64,000 nucleotides of DNA. Source: Ascaris suum (Eukaryota; Nematoda; Chromadorea; Rhabditida; Ascarididae). Below the pieces are notes generated by a model that worked only from the letters and a program-made list of their open reading frames with translations, did no database searches and was not told where the DNA came from. This document shows, in pieces, positions 1-11,231 of this stretch; positions within the stretch are counted from its first letter, which is position 1; every line of letters starts with the position of its first letter. The translations under genes and the position numbers were made by a program. The stretch covers positions 18,961,826 through 19,025,825 of the forward strand of contig CM024187.1 in assembly GCA_013433145.1 (NCBI GenBank), in the 5' to 3' direction.

Positions 1-1290
1 TGTTAGGAAAAGCTTGTAAGGGGAATTGCAATTGATGAGCTTATGTTTTAGCCTTAAGAGACATGCGATTTATTATGGGTCGATGGATTGACAGCTATGT
101 CTGAGAGTCACTAAGTTTTACTTACGATGGGTATTGGATGTGGTGCAAGAAGGGGTTGGTGGAGGGGGGAGGGCGGCAGGGGGTAGAAAATTCGACTTTC
201 ACTTGCTGCCGTAGAAGTCTTCGACTTTGCATGAATCAATTCCATTCATTTTCCATCATAATCTCAAAAGTAGATCATTCCAGATGTAGTCAATGTAAAT
301 TGTCGTTCTGTTCTTAGCTATCAAAACGTACCTTCTTTAAAACGTGAGTGCGTAAGAATGCGATGAATAGGAGACCGATGTGACGATTTCACGTCGCTGT
401 TCACTAGAGCAAACACTAGTTAGATACTACATTTGAAAGTATTTCGATTATTTTTTTTCATCGATTGGGTTTCATTTATGAGATATTGAGCAGCATGTGT
501 GCTCAAAAGTTGCGATTCGTGTAATTAGCACTGAGAATAGCATTTTCGCATGCCCGTCTTAGTTGCAGTAGTTGTTAATACAAAGGAACTGCGGCTCTTC
601 TTTCTACTTTCGGAAAAAAATGAAAACCGTGCAAAAAAAAAACGTTTCGTTAATAGTCGAACTGACCTCAGTGCGTTTTGTGCATATTTATTAATTCCGA
701 AATCGCTATGCTTTGATATCTACCAACTTCGCCCATCCGCTCACGTTGCGCAAATCAATCGCCATCATCGTTGGATCTGAAACGACATTTTAAATAACTT
801 AAAATTTCTAGAGTATTTACTGATTTGCTAACTCATAGAAAAAGTCGGCCACTAAAATATTGCGATTTCTGACTTTCTTTGCGCTTGATGTATTACCGAA
901 AGGGAGACAGTCGAAAAATTGATCATTCGAGAAAGTTGAGTGATGTTTCGATGGTTATAACCTGCTAAGCTAAATGTTGCAAATTCTGCACAATGCAATA
1001 TTTAATTTCTTCTTAGGCATAAATAGTGGATTAAAACGACCGCTGCTGGCCCTCAACGTCATAAAAGAATATTAGATTGTGAACGTAGCTGAAAGTGTGG
1101 AACACCCACTGCATATTTTGTTTCCAATGCCAATTCTACGAAAATTGCCTACAGATAGTGCGCACTACCCATGTTTAAAGAACATCCACGCCTTTTCCCA
1201 TTGAAACTCAGAATTAAGTTTGATGATTGTGGCTGTTTTCGCGCACTTCCCTGTTCTCGTTATTTTCGCGTGCTAGGCGTGGTCACTCTT
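1..1290. other. no gene recognised
   Basis: AT-rich sequence with short chance ORFs only (longest 76 codons at 550-780, low complexity and lysine/phenylalanine-rich). I see no exon with convincing splice sites or recognisable protein. Confidence 0.5.
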
Positions 1291-1292
1291 TC

Positions 1293-1360
1293 AAGTCTAT
1301 ATACATATAGTCTATATAAATTCTATATACATGTATAGTCTACATACATATAGTATACAG
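1293..1360. repeat. TATA-rich degenerate tandem repeat
   Basis: Repeated words of the type TATACATATAGTCTA recur four to five times, forming a short self-complementary AT-rich tract. It is probably a simple repeat with cruciform potential. Confidence 0.7.
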
Positions 1361-1418
1361 AAGTAAATTGAGCTTATAGACACTCTAACTTTCTTCAAAC
1401 TTCAACTTTCGGGGAATT

Positions 1419-1715
1419 TTTTTTCATTAGATAGTATGCCCCGGGTGCCTAGGCAAATTTTGCTGGTGGGCAAAACTCGGGGACGGGAACGTGGAAAATT
1501 TTTTAAATATTTTTTTCCACTGTACCATTGCAGACACTCTGATTCTATTTAGTCCTCGAGTATAGAGGAAATTTTCTTTTCACCATACAGCATGGCCCAG
1601 TGCAGGGGCAAGGTTTATTGGTGGGCAAAGCCCGGAAAGGAGAAGTTGTAAAATTTTTGCAAGTTTCTTTTCTATTGTTATGGAACATCGGTCATAACTC
1701 TCTTTTGCGTCAATG
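1419..1715. repeat. two diverged copies of a ~157-bp tandem unit
   Basis: Copy 1 has a T-run, then GTATGCCCC, a GGTGGGCAAA core near 1468 and an AAAATTTTT tail. Copy 2 repeats the order: TTTTCACCATA, CATGGCCC near 1590, GGTGGGCAAA near 1620, AAAATTTTT near 1650. The spacing between matching words is about 156-157 bp. A third, weaker copy may start near 1751. Confidence 0.6.
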
Positions 1716-2354
1716 AATTTTTAATGTTGTTACGGTATTGTATAGAGAGTGGAGTGGGGTTTCTGTGTCTAGGGCGGTTGGCTGGTATGCTCATCCGGAA
1801 CATAGAGTGAAATCGGGAATTTCTGAATTTACACGAAATCGAATTTTGGGAGCTCATTCTTGGGAGAATTTCTCGGGGATTACGTGCTGCCTTTCACAGC
1901 ACCTTTCAACAGTTACTACCTTCAGGCAACCTCGAAGCATTTTGGTGTAAATGTTTGTCGCCCGGTAAAGTTATGTGGCTGCGTTCAGGAATGGCAATTT
2001 TTTTCTTTCCGTCTTCACATTTCCGCTCCAACATGATGAACTCCCCTGGGTTTGTGATCAACTACAAGTTTCCACTCCTGTTCAGCACCATCATGAATAC
2101 ATCACCTTCATTTCCTTGTGGCCCATGATTTTCAGGATGCTAAAAAATATTTTCCTCGGTCAGAACTTTTTCCCAAGTAGACGGAGAGACGCACCCTGTG
2201 TGCCATTTGATGCGCCAGGGTAAATCCTTTTGAACGGTTCATAACGTTCCGGGGGCACCTGTTCCGGAATCTTTGGAAATTGCATTGAGCGACGAAGTAC
2301 AACAAATGTGAGGAAGTCAGAGAAACGATTGTACTTTCTTCCCATAACTCCAAC

Positions 2355-2780
2355 TGCACACGGAAGAAAGCGCGGGATTTAAGAGGGGCTGTCGCCCCTC
2401 TTGTGGTTCATCTCTCTGCACAATAGTCTATAACTTCGTTCTCAACGTTAAGAAACGTGACCAGAAATGGAGCAAGAATGTATAATGTTAGGTAATAAAT
2501 TAAAGAATTATTTTCGATAACCCCCAAGGCACGCGGAGGAAGCAGAGATTTCAAGGGGGGCGGTAGCCCCACTTGTGCATTAATCTTCTTTCGAATGATG
2601 TTACCTTTGTTCTGAACATCTAGAAAGATAACAATAAATGGAGTAATAGTGCACGATGTTGGGTAATTAACTGAAAAATTAATTTTTGCATAGCATCCGG
2701 CACGCGAAAGAAAGCATGGCAAGGAGTTGAAGGGGGGTGACAGTCCCCTTGTGCGTCACCTCTCTTACAGAGGGTGTATA
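2355..2780. repeat. ~173-bp tandem repeat with inverted core, about 2.5 copies
   Basis: Units begin near 2355, 2529 and 2701 with CACRCGRARGAAGC-like starts, followed by a self-complementary core (GAGGGGCTGTCGCCCCTC in the first copy) and CTTGTG. Each continues through a diverged AT-rich stretch containing AAATGGAG and ATGTTRGGTAAT. Copy spacing is 174 and 172 bp. A - strand ORF at 2408-2722 runs across the copies and is treated as chance. Confidence 0.75.
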
Positions 2781-3062
2781 ACTTTCTTATGAAAACTTAG
2801 AGTTGAGGTCGCAGAGGGGAGGTGCGTATGAACCCCTAATATTCATATTAATACTGGAGCAAAAAATTCTCAGCCAATAGGCAATTCCGCCTGAGGGCAG
2901 TGCCGTTTCATTACCCTTCGCCGTTCCGTTGTTCCAGTCTTTCGCTTGAAAAGATGTTTTTTAGGCGGTATGCTTGGGGACGCGGACGGCTACTCTTTTC
3001 CAGCACGATACGCTTTTTTTCTGATACGCTTGTTCCTAGCGGAATTGAGTTGAAGTGCATAC

Positions 3063-3116
3063 ATATGAAAGCTCGTAACCAGAGCTGTTGTATGCTCTGG
3101 TTACGAGCTTTCATAT
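3063..3116. repeat. perfect 23-bp inverted repeat (hairpin, 8-nt loop)
   Basis: The arms at 3063-3085 and 3094-3116 are exact reverse complements (core GCTCGTAACCAGAGC), with loop TGTTGTAT at 3086-3093. Pairing stops on both sides, so the arm length is exactly 23 bp. It lies inside chance ORFs on both strands. No promoter or gene context explains it. Confidence 0.85.
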
Positions 3117-3630
3117 CCGTTCTACCGAATGGTTCCGTAGATGACCTATTGATTTGAATTTCGCTTCCATAACTATTCGATGCAGGAAAGCTGAAGCGAT
3201 ATTCAAGGTTGCTTAACCTAAAAAATGAATTCAATAGTTCGTATCCCCTTTTGGCGTACAGTTGTCTGGAGCGAACTCCCGCGCTTCCATTATACACCCT
3301 ATGATCCCCTCCAGCCGTTTATGGCCTCTCACGATGGATTAAACGAGCAAAGGTCGCGCGTTTCTTTGTTCGTTCATACACTCATCACTATTACCCCTGG
3401 TTACGTTCTATTGGTAGGTGCTTTGCTCCCTGTGTTCTCTGTGAATTATTAAAGACACGTTTCGTCTGATTTTTATATGATGCTTTGAAGATTCGCTTAT
3501 ACCTCTTTTCATTTATAACATTCTTCGAAATTTATTTTCCGTGTATCGTTATCATTCGTCTTCTGTATTCGATTCCCTAAAAGCGCTGAGGCCCGATATT
3601 CATTTCCACTGTCCCACAATTGAAGCATCG

Positions 3631-4041
3631 GGAAGCTGCTTCGCCAGGTGTTATCCGCGAATTGCTGTATTCATTCCGGCCGAAGCGGCGGAGCCGCGAC
3701 GCCAGCTTTCGTAGATGTTTCTGTGGAATCTTCTGGTAAGCGATGGTGCAGCGAAGCTGCGAGATTTGTTTTCTTATGACCTCTTGAGGTTATCTGAAGC
3801 AGAAAAACTATTGAAGCTGCGACGGCGTTTTCGAGATTTCGTCTCGGTTAGAATGCTACTCATTTCCGACGTTATCCATTTGCGTCGAAGCGGCGAAGCC
3901 GCAAGCTTACCTTTAAAGGTTCCTTTCAGACGTTTCTGTTGAATATCCAGCGAAGCCGAGATGGTGTACTTCAGAAGCAGCGAAGCCTTCAGATTTCTTT
4001 TTACACCTTCTGTTGAATATTGTCGGAAGCAGCGAAGCTGC
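3631..4041. repeat. array of GAA-loop mini-hairpins (GCAGC-GAA-GCTGC type)
   Basis: Short perfect inverted repeats around a GAA or GGA triplet recur: GCGGC-GGA-GCCGC at 3685-3697, GCAGC-GAA-GCTGC at 3748-3760, GCGGC-GAA-GCCGC at 3890-3902, an imperfect GAAGCAGCGAAGCCTTC at 3974-3990 and GCAGC-GAA-GCTGC at 4029-4041. Variants occur near 3631, 3810 and 3949. The flanking word TTCTGTTGAATAT is shared by two units (about 3934 and 4008), so this is a diverged tandem array with a unit of about 70-75 bp. Confidence 0.7.
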
Positions 4042-4264
4042 GATGTCGCTGCCGATATTTCGGCTCACCCCGATCCCCTCCTCTCAATCTAATACCCGTT
4101 ACCTTCATACCTTTAGTTCTCCAAGCGATCTTCTACTCTCTTTTCTTCCTTCCCTCCTATAGTAAAACTTATCACTATAGTTTTTCAGGGAGAGCTTCGT
4201 CCCAGTGAGATTTTAAGGGTGGTTCTTACACAGAGCTCCATTGTGCACGGACTCCCCTACTCTT

Positions 4265-4490
4265 TTGCTAGCGCCGGAGGCGGGACTGCGTTCTTCGCTA
4301 TTCCGCTTTCTGTTTTGCCGAGCGCCGGAGGCACGAGTCTGTTGTATTTTACTTCGTCTGCTGTGTTTGCGAGCGTCAGAGGCGCAGGTCTGTTGTCCAT
4401 GACTTCCCTTATTGCTTTTGCGAGCGCCGGGGGCACAAACCAGTTGTGTATTACTTCGTCTGCTGTTTTGCGGTAGCCGGAGGCGCGAGC
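4265..4490. repeat. 51-bp minisatellite, about 4.5 copies
   Basis: The GCGCCGGAGGC-type core recurs at 4271, 4322, 4373, 4424 and 4474, a 51-bp period (17 codons). Each unit also carries a TTACTTCGTCTGCTGTTTTG-like segment. Because the period is a multiple of three, ORFs stay open on both strands (+ 4219-4476; - 4213-4503 and 4257-4511). No start, splice or family evidence supports a real protein. Confidence 0.8.
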
Positions 4491-5568
4491 TGCCGTCCAC
4501 CACCTTCCCATGAGCTATCGAAAGTCATATTTCGGCCCTCGATGGACGAAATTTGATATCAATTATACGGATCGAAGTCGCATAACCTGCGTTAAGAAAC
4601 GACGCGCGCATGCAAGTGTGCGCGCGGGACGGCCGCCGCGCAGCGTCGCGTGCGCTCGTTACCTGTCCCAAGTCATATCTCCACTCCGGATGGGCGGATT
4701 TTGTTCCCACTTTTTTAGTGGAGTTCGTAGGAGATGGAGAGAAGTGTGATTCGTGGAACTCCGTGAAACTCCAGCTAGTTCTATAGCAGAGGATTTTGAA
4801 GCATTCAACAGAAGTGTCTCATGAACAGAGTCGTTGGCCTTTGGAAATCGTTACCTCTCGGAGTAGTGCCAGCAAGCTACATCCAGGATACAGTCGTCCA
4901 ATATTGATCCCTTTCCTTTCCCGGATATGCATTAACGAATGTTATAATCGAATGACACATAATGTGTCGGTATTATTTCTGCATTTTCAGGTTTCTTTTC
5001 ATACTCACCCTCTATTCCATTTAGTGTACTCATTTCTTTGCTGCACTCATTTCTTCCACTTCCGCTGTATGTCGGTTTTTCTTCGAGGAATTTGTACGTA
5101 TTTATCCGTCTAGGTCGGTAAACGCATCATGAATTCTTTTATTGTATGTACGTTCCTTTCGAAAGTGTAGTATTTATTGTACATATATTCTTCAGAACGT
5201 TTAAGAACTGTTGCACTTTATTCTCGTAGGCTCATTTGATACCAGCTGATTCGTTAGTAACAAGATTTCAAGCGCATTCGTTATGATCGTTGAACACAGC
5301 AAGGAAGCGATGTTGTCATCTTCCTTATTCGGGCATATAGGCAGCGAGTTATGTGCTTAAAATTGCGGAAAATCATGCTCTGAAAGTTGGTTCACGGGAC
5401 CAGAAGGAAGCCATCATTTTCCGCTTGTGGCATATACACATTGCTGACGAAAGTTAATTTTTCGCATCTTATAGTGCACAATGGGCACAGGCGTTTGACA
5501 GATCGGCTTCCATTATATCACCACACAATTTATGAATATGTCGATATTTGTGAGCGTTTCGCGTTCAG
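4491..5568. other. no gene recognised; short CpG-rich island
   Basis: A CG-rich stretch at about 4598-4660 (alternating GCGCGC words, the most CpG-dense segment of the left end) is followed by ordinary AT-rich sequence. ORFs here have no homology I recognise. Confidence 0.4.
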
Positions 5569-5752
5569 CAGCACAGAATTACTTGTGCACGATCTCGGTG
5601 GCCATAATTTGCTGCGTGCGCGAAAGCATGGATTCTTGCACACAAAAATGAATGGCGCTCACGTTTCTTGTGTTGTGTGCTGTCATTCGACTCGTCGGTT
5701 TTCCGTTAGCGATGTCGAGGAGGCGTTTCATGAGCACTCTTCGAACAACCAC
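5569..5752 (+). CDS. putative exon, C2H2/U1-type zinc-finger-like
   Basis: An open segment between a TTCGCGTTCAG acceptor and a strong donor (AACCAC|GTAAGT, phase 0). The reading encodes ELLVHDLGGHNLLRARKHGF and later C-x2-C (SCVVC) followed by a VEEAFHEH...NNH stretch, which resembles the C2H2 or U1-like finger pattern C-x2-C-x(~16)-H-x(~6)-H. The start phase would be 2. A possible next exon follows a TTTTTCAG acceptor at 6482, but it could not be extended convincingly. The rest of the gene was not found. The zinc-finger call is by spacing only; chance remains possible. Confidence 0.3.
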
Positions 5753-6916
5753 GTAAGTTACCCTCATATACCTCCGCGGTTTTATTTTGTGTTCCCGTTT
5801 CTGATCTTCTGAAATGGGTAGTGCGCGTTTTTGATTTCCCCGGTGGTTGTCGAATATGATGAATAAGCGTCGGCTTAATTGCTCGTGAGCGTGCTGTGTA
5901 ATGTTGTACGGCAACCAGATGTCTGGGGAAATGTCATTTTGCGCTCATCAGTTTTAAAGGATATAAAAGTCGGCTTGTCTGTGTAAACTGCATCCAAACG
6001 AAGGTTATGACTAGATTTTCTACCGAGGATCCAACGAGAGCAGTTTTGCTGCACTCCTGGCGACTTTTTGATGGAGTATTAGGCAGGTTCGATAAGTGCT
6101 GTAAGAACTGTTGGATGTTTAGCGAATTTGTGTGGATTATTTGTGCACCAAAAATGCAGATTTTCTGCAGGTGGGCCTTTCTTCGGGACATTAGTAGACC
6201 TTATAATACTGATTCTCTTAAAGAGAAACGGTAATGCTATGATATGAGATGAATAGAGATGACTCGAAGCAGAGATCTAAAAAGAGAAAATCGGAAAAGA
6301 GATTCATAGGAAAAGTGCTGATCTGCAGCTTAATGTAGGAGAGATGCTTGCTGCGATGTTTTTGACAGGTTTCATGTCGAAACGCTTGTTAAGGCTTTGC
6401 AGCAATTGTTCTTCCTAATTTAAAATGCATAAATCAACATATTCCTATTAGTCTCTTTTCAAGCCTTCTCTTCGTCTTTTTCAGCCGCCAACAAGCTCAG
6501 CCAACACTTTTAAGCAGTATTGTGCTAATATTTCATTCAAATGTTATTTCTTCGTTCGAGTGGGTGGGTTCACCTTCGATTTTATCGAGTCTGCTTATTG
6601 GTAACGAATTCCCTCATTTTTTGTTTCGTAGACAAATGAAAGGAAATTTCATTATCTGGAGCGACGCGCAGTGACAACTCTTCAGTTCGACTCTTTTAGC
6701 TTAATGAGGCATCATGAAAGTTGTAACGAGGAGAATACTATTTCTTCACGAAAGCAATGGATTAGCAGCTAAAAATTGCATATCATATGTTCGTAGGCAT
6801 ACGAATCAGTCGAACACTGCGACACCACTTTTTGATTTACGGCATCACTTTTGTCGTTGTATTCGCAATAGTTACTAATATGATATGCTTTACTCATCAC
6901 TCGTTCCTTTCGAATG

Positions 6917-6996
6917 TAGTATGTTATCTTTATATGATAACATACTATCATTATATACATAACTTTATCATTATATATATATATATATATATATTA
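6917..6996. repeat. 12-bp inverted repeat followed by (TA)n
   Basis: Perfect arms TAGTATGTTATC (6917-6928) and its complement (6936-6947) flank a 7-nt loop. A repeated ATCATTATATA word and a pure TA dinucleotide run follow. Confidence 0.7.
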
Positions 6997-7772
6997 TACT
7001 CAAAGTATTATCAATTAATACATGCTGTTATCATTCTTGCCCAGATCATGGATTGTTTTCTCAAATTATGCATATTTGGCGTCATGTTGGAACGGGTGCT
7101 GCATATATTGATGCAGTTCGTGCTTTCTTTACAACTTCTTTACACATCTTCCATCAGTTCATTCGTTTTAGAAAGAGCAGATCACTTTCTTCGCTCTAAA
7201 TCGACCTTACACATGAGTGTTCCTCTTTTCTTTATTCGCTTCACATGCGCTGCATAACAGAAAAGATCTTCGCCCCTTACGATCGTACCGACAGCCCACC
7301 TAAGAAATCTTTGTTTACCAAATGATGAACTTTCAATTTCATTTAAACGCGATGCATAATTCTGAATTCATTGTTTGACATTGCGGCTTTGTCGCACTGA
7401 TATCGTCGGTAATTTCAAAGCGCTTTTTTAGATGTTGAATCGGAGTGTTTGGATGAAAAAATCGGTGAGTCGGGTTCCAGACTCGCTACTGTGTTCACTG
7501 ACCGCACAATATTGCTTTTGAAGATTACTGAATGATCTACGCATAAGTTTTTACTATATTGCTGTGATGAGCTATTATCTGTTGGTGCCATATATCTCGT
7601 TTTTCTGTTTTCTACAAAGATGTGTATTTCTCGTTTTTCGCTCTCCAGCCCTGCAAAGATACGTAGATGGTCACTGCATAGTTAGTCCACGTGAATGGCT
7701 GTATTTTCAGGCATCACCGTTCCTAGTAATGATATGACTCTTCGAGGAAAATGCCAGGAAAAGCAGGGCTTC

Positions 7773-7785
7773 GGGGGGGGGGGGG
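7773..7785 (+). repeat. 13-nt poly-G run
   Basis: An uninterrupted run of about 13 G residues followed by AAGGG. It is a homopolymer with G-quadruplex potential and may be a sequencing or assembly weak point. Confidence 0.8.
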
Positions 7786-8605
7786 AAGGGATATCTTTAT
7801 CTGTGTGTATTGAATGCCAAGGTGGAAGGCATCAACGAGTCAAGCGCGAAAGTATTGTTGTTTAAGTGTTGTGCCCGTAGAAACTGCGAGGACAAAAGTC
7901 TTGAGGACTTCCAAGCAGGAAAATGTTGCGCTTGGGCTCAGAGGCCACCATCTTTCGAAGGTTTCGATGTTGCCACTTCAGAAGTAACGCAGCTTCAGGA
8001 TGCAGTTGTTCATACTTGGGAGGATAGATCAATCCAATTTGAAAGTGCACGACATGCAGTGAGCAGCAGCAGTGTTTTTGGATCGACGACAGAGAAATGA
8101 CTGATTGCTTCATTTGTTCATAAATTAGTATATGCTATTAAATTCTGATTTTTCCATTTCTTTTATAACTATGAATCTTTTTAACTGATTATAATCGTTC
8201 AGTTCATCAGTGTTTAGCTACTAACTTACTTTGGCAAAGTTTCCGCTATCCCATTCAACAGTGGAAATAGAAAAGATTACTTGCTGTTCAAAAACATTTT
8301 AGTCTAATTGCCGTCATAGAGTACTTTCATAAAAAGTCTAAATTTTGATAATTACAGGGAAAGCGATTATTTAACTTCTAACATATTCATATCCGATTGA
8401 GTCCCACTTTATTCATGCTTTAAAGTTTGAACCCGAATTCGGGTAAAATGCAAACTTTTATAGTAACCTAGTTTGTCGATGCATGAAGAGAAGGGCATAT
8501 TTCCAAATGTTACAAGGGAGATTAAAAACTTTGTGCTTGAAAATTTAATCTTCATTTCGTGAAGGTGGCAACATCCATTACTTTTTAACGCATTTAACGT
8601 AATAG

Positions 8606-8806
8606 ATGTTCCATTATCCACAAAATGAATCCAAATTCAAAGAGCTGTATCGACTACAGGCTACACAATCTATTGTTGATGCTGATCTAGAATACTGGCA
8701 TTCGTTATCGGTCACACAACTCCCCAACATTGCGAAAACGACGAAACGCCTTCTGTTAATTTTTATGAACAGCGAAAAATTGCGAGACGATCCTAGAGAG
8801 GCACTG
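8606..8806 (+). CDS. putative orphan exon (67 codons)
   Basis: An open frame from an ATG directly after a TAATAG acceptor to a CTG|GTAATA donor, phase 0 at both ends. It encodes a helical, natural-looking segment that includes FHYPQNESKFKELYRLQ, DADLEYWHSLSV and MNSEKLRDDPREAL. Codon choice is balanced. I do not recognise the family. The frame has an in-frame stop just upstream, so the exon must begin at or after the acceptor. Its phase is compatible with the candidate exons at 13874 and 14956, so one + strand gene is possible. Confidence 0.35.
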
Positions 8807-10522
8807 GTAATACAAACCACTCGTGTGCTTACATGCAATTAAGAGAAGCAAAATAGTAAGGCGTTGAAATTCGAGATGCTTGTGCAAATATATCGCTCTC
8901 AGATACAGCTGTGATGCTTACTGATTTAGGGTGATACTTGTGATCACCTTGCTCTACTAATCGAATTCCTCTGTTTTGTGATCAGTTAATTTGCAGAAAT
9001 ATTGATGATTCCTAATGACGGCCATCCATCAACACCGTCCAGGTGTGCCGCGGCCAATCTCCATGAAACTCAACTAATCGTTTCTGTTGTTCCCACCCTC
9101 CCTCGCATTTTGTTTAGGTTTCTTTAATGAAGTCCTCCGATCTTCCTGGTGATCTTTGACGTTTCGCAGGGTCCATTTGGATAGTCTTAATGCCCATCAA
9201 CTATCCCTATGCAGAATACTTGTTGTGGCCATTTGAGACTTATCTTTTGTGCTTTAATTTATGAGAGTATCGAAGAATACCACATGTGCTTCGGATTTCT
9301 TCGTTTGCGATGTGTTCGCTTAACGAAGTGCCAAACGTTAATTTTCTACGGTTCTAACTCAAAGAAATGCATGTCCCCCAAAAAAGCTGATGTTGCATCA
9401 TAGCATGACATCGAATGAACCACACAGCACTGAACAGATCCATTTTCTCATGCTCTCTTGTGCTGCTTCTCATTTCCACAATTTTTGGTCTTGTGCAATA
9501 CCTCGGCTGATTGTATATTTGCATGGTTGCACATATTTAGCTAACATTTGCGACAGTGACTGAGATGCTAACAAACACTGATACTGTCTAATTTTCATTA
9601 TTTGTTTATGATATTTGGGAACCCATTTTATTTGAAACAAAAAAAAGTCCTCTCTGCTGTCACATAAAGGAACTGATTTATTTCTGGTACAATTCGAACG
9701 GAAAGTTTAAAACGCTTTCTTTTATCTAAGCTTCTTTGGTATTTGTGACACTTGTTGACATTCTCCGATGATACATTGTGAACAAAATTCATCTCATAGC
9801 GCGATATGCTTCATATAATCGTTTAATTTTAGAATGCATTTTGAAAACGACGTTACTGGAATCGAAGATTGCTAGTGCTTCGTAGGAAAAATCTTTCTAC
9901 AAAATCAGTCAGAGAGCTTTTTTTCAGGAAATCGCTTTGTCATGCGCTCTTAGGCTTTAATTAGACAATTAGCTAACAAGCGCTCGGCTTAGCGTGCTGA
10001 GCGATCGCAATGCAATATGGGTTGTGCTCATGATGGAAATCGTCAGCAATCAATTCGTTAGCGATCGCAACCCGTGATTGAATTCGCCTAAATGAATTCA
10101 TCACTTACTTCCTCACGCGTTATTCGAACAAAGGTGTGCTCTTATAGATGAGTAAATGCAAAAGAGTAGGATAACACATTCCCTATTCTATTCGTTTTAT
10201 GGCAACATTGCTTGGCCCTTTCTTAGTTATCCTTGTGAATCACATCTGAGGAAGCCTAATTTAGTGTCGCCGTTTTTATGCTTCATGCTTCGTGGAATAC
10301 ATTTCATATTCGATGCTTTTGCTTATTCGAGGGCTGTGTCGCTATGGCAATACACAAACATTTCAGTGGGAAGGTAAGTGCGAATTCAATATTAAAAAGC
10401 ACACAACGATGAAAATTAAAATGTCCTGAAATGAAGCGGATTCACAACTCGCACGTCAATTTGAGCGACACTTAGCGAGAGTGTGGCTTCGTCAAGCAGC
10501 GCTTTTTTCGACATAAGCCATG

Positions 10523-10701
10523 TCAGACTGCGGTTTTGCGCTTCCCTTCAAGTTCCACCGAGCGCGGTGTTTTGAATACTGTTGGTGTGGTCGCCTCGGC
10601 GTACTCCTTCGTGAAGTCTCCCATCAATCCGGAGATATTTTTCTTCGACAATTTCGTCTTAGAAGTTTGCGGAAGTACATTTTTGTTGCTTAGCACAGTT
10701 C
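10523..10701 (-). CDS. putative terminal exon, FKTP-motif protein
   Basis: On the - strand an exon beginning after CCTCGGTTAG (phase 1) runs to TGA at 10523-10525, giving about 59 residues. The end reads NISGLMGDFTKEYAEATT, then PTVFKTPRSVELEGKRKT and AV. Codon use is strongly nematode-like (GAG, AAG, TTC, CGC, ACC), unlike the flanks, which argues for real coding on this strand although the + strand is also open. Basic and S/T-P rich, it suggests a nuclear or cytoskeletal protein, but no family is assigned. Upstream exons would lie at higher coordinates; 16888-17178 and 20337-20402 are candidates. Confidence 0.45.
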
Positions 10702-11231
10702 CTAACCGAGGATTTTGTTCAGAAAGAAATGGGAGAGTGCGCAAGAGAAGATGATGGCACAAATTTGCTTGTACAAAGGTAGTGTAGTGCCCTGATGGGT
10801 TATGATTTGCGTATAAAAAGAAGTCAGCCGATATTGCTGCGAGGTTAGGAAGAATAAGATCATCAATAAGTGAAGTCCAGCAAAGTAAAGTTTTGATGCA
10901 ATTTGACTAGGAACTTAATTATCTTTGTTAAGTATAAATTTGCCCATGAAATTTGTTCTGAAGTAAGGCTTTCAATCGATAATGGTGCTAATAAAAAGCT
11001 CGAGAGACAAATCGCGCATCGAATTATCCATGCAGATCTGTGCAAGCATCAAATTGCAGCATGCTTCGTACACTGTTAGTTAGCAAATCGCCTTCACTGT
11101 TTTCGTCTTCGTAGCTGCCGTTTCTACCGTCAGCCTCATCGTTTTTTCACTTGCTCTTAATTTCACAGAAGCTAATTGTGACGACCTTATTCAGCCTGTG
11201 CATTTAACGTGTGTATCTGTCTTCCTGCTAG

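Larger units (their letters stand above)
5753..8605. other. no assembled gene
   Basis: Contains ORFs at 6787-7257 + (hydrophobic, runs through a TA repeat), 6007-6234 + and 7810-8100 +. None has a recognisable domain and their splice context is weak. The 7810-8100 frame (96 aa, with a CCAR/CCAW cysteine pair) has the best composition of the three but is unassigned. Confidence 0.35.

Noticed and set aside
2911..3297. 128-codon - ORF spanning the perfect hairpin
   Set aside because: Low-homology frame; both hairpin arms encode the same word (MKARNQS / WLRAFI in opposite sense), as expected for chance translation of an inverted repeat.
6787..7257. 156-codon + ORF, hydrophobic
   Set aside because: It runs through a TA-dinucleotide repeat that encodes a YIYIYI stretch; the hydrophobicity comes from AT-rich composition.
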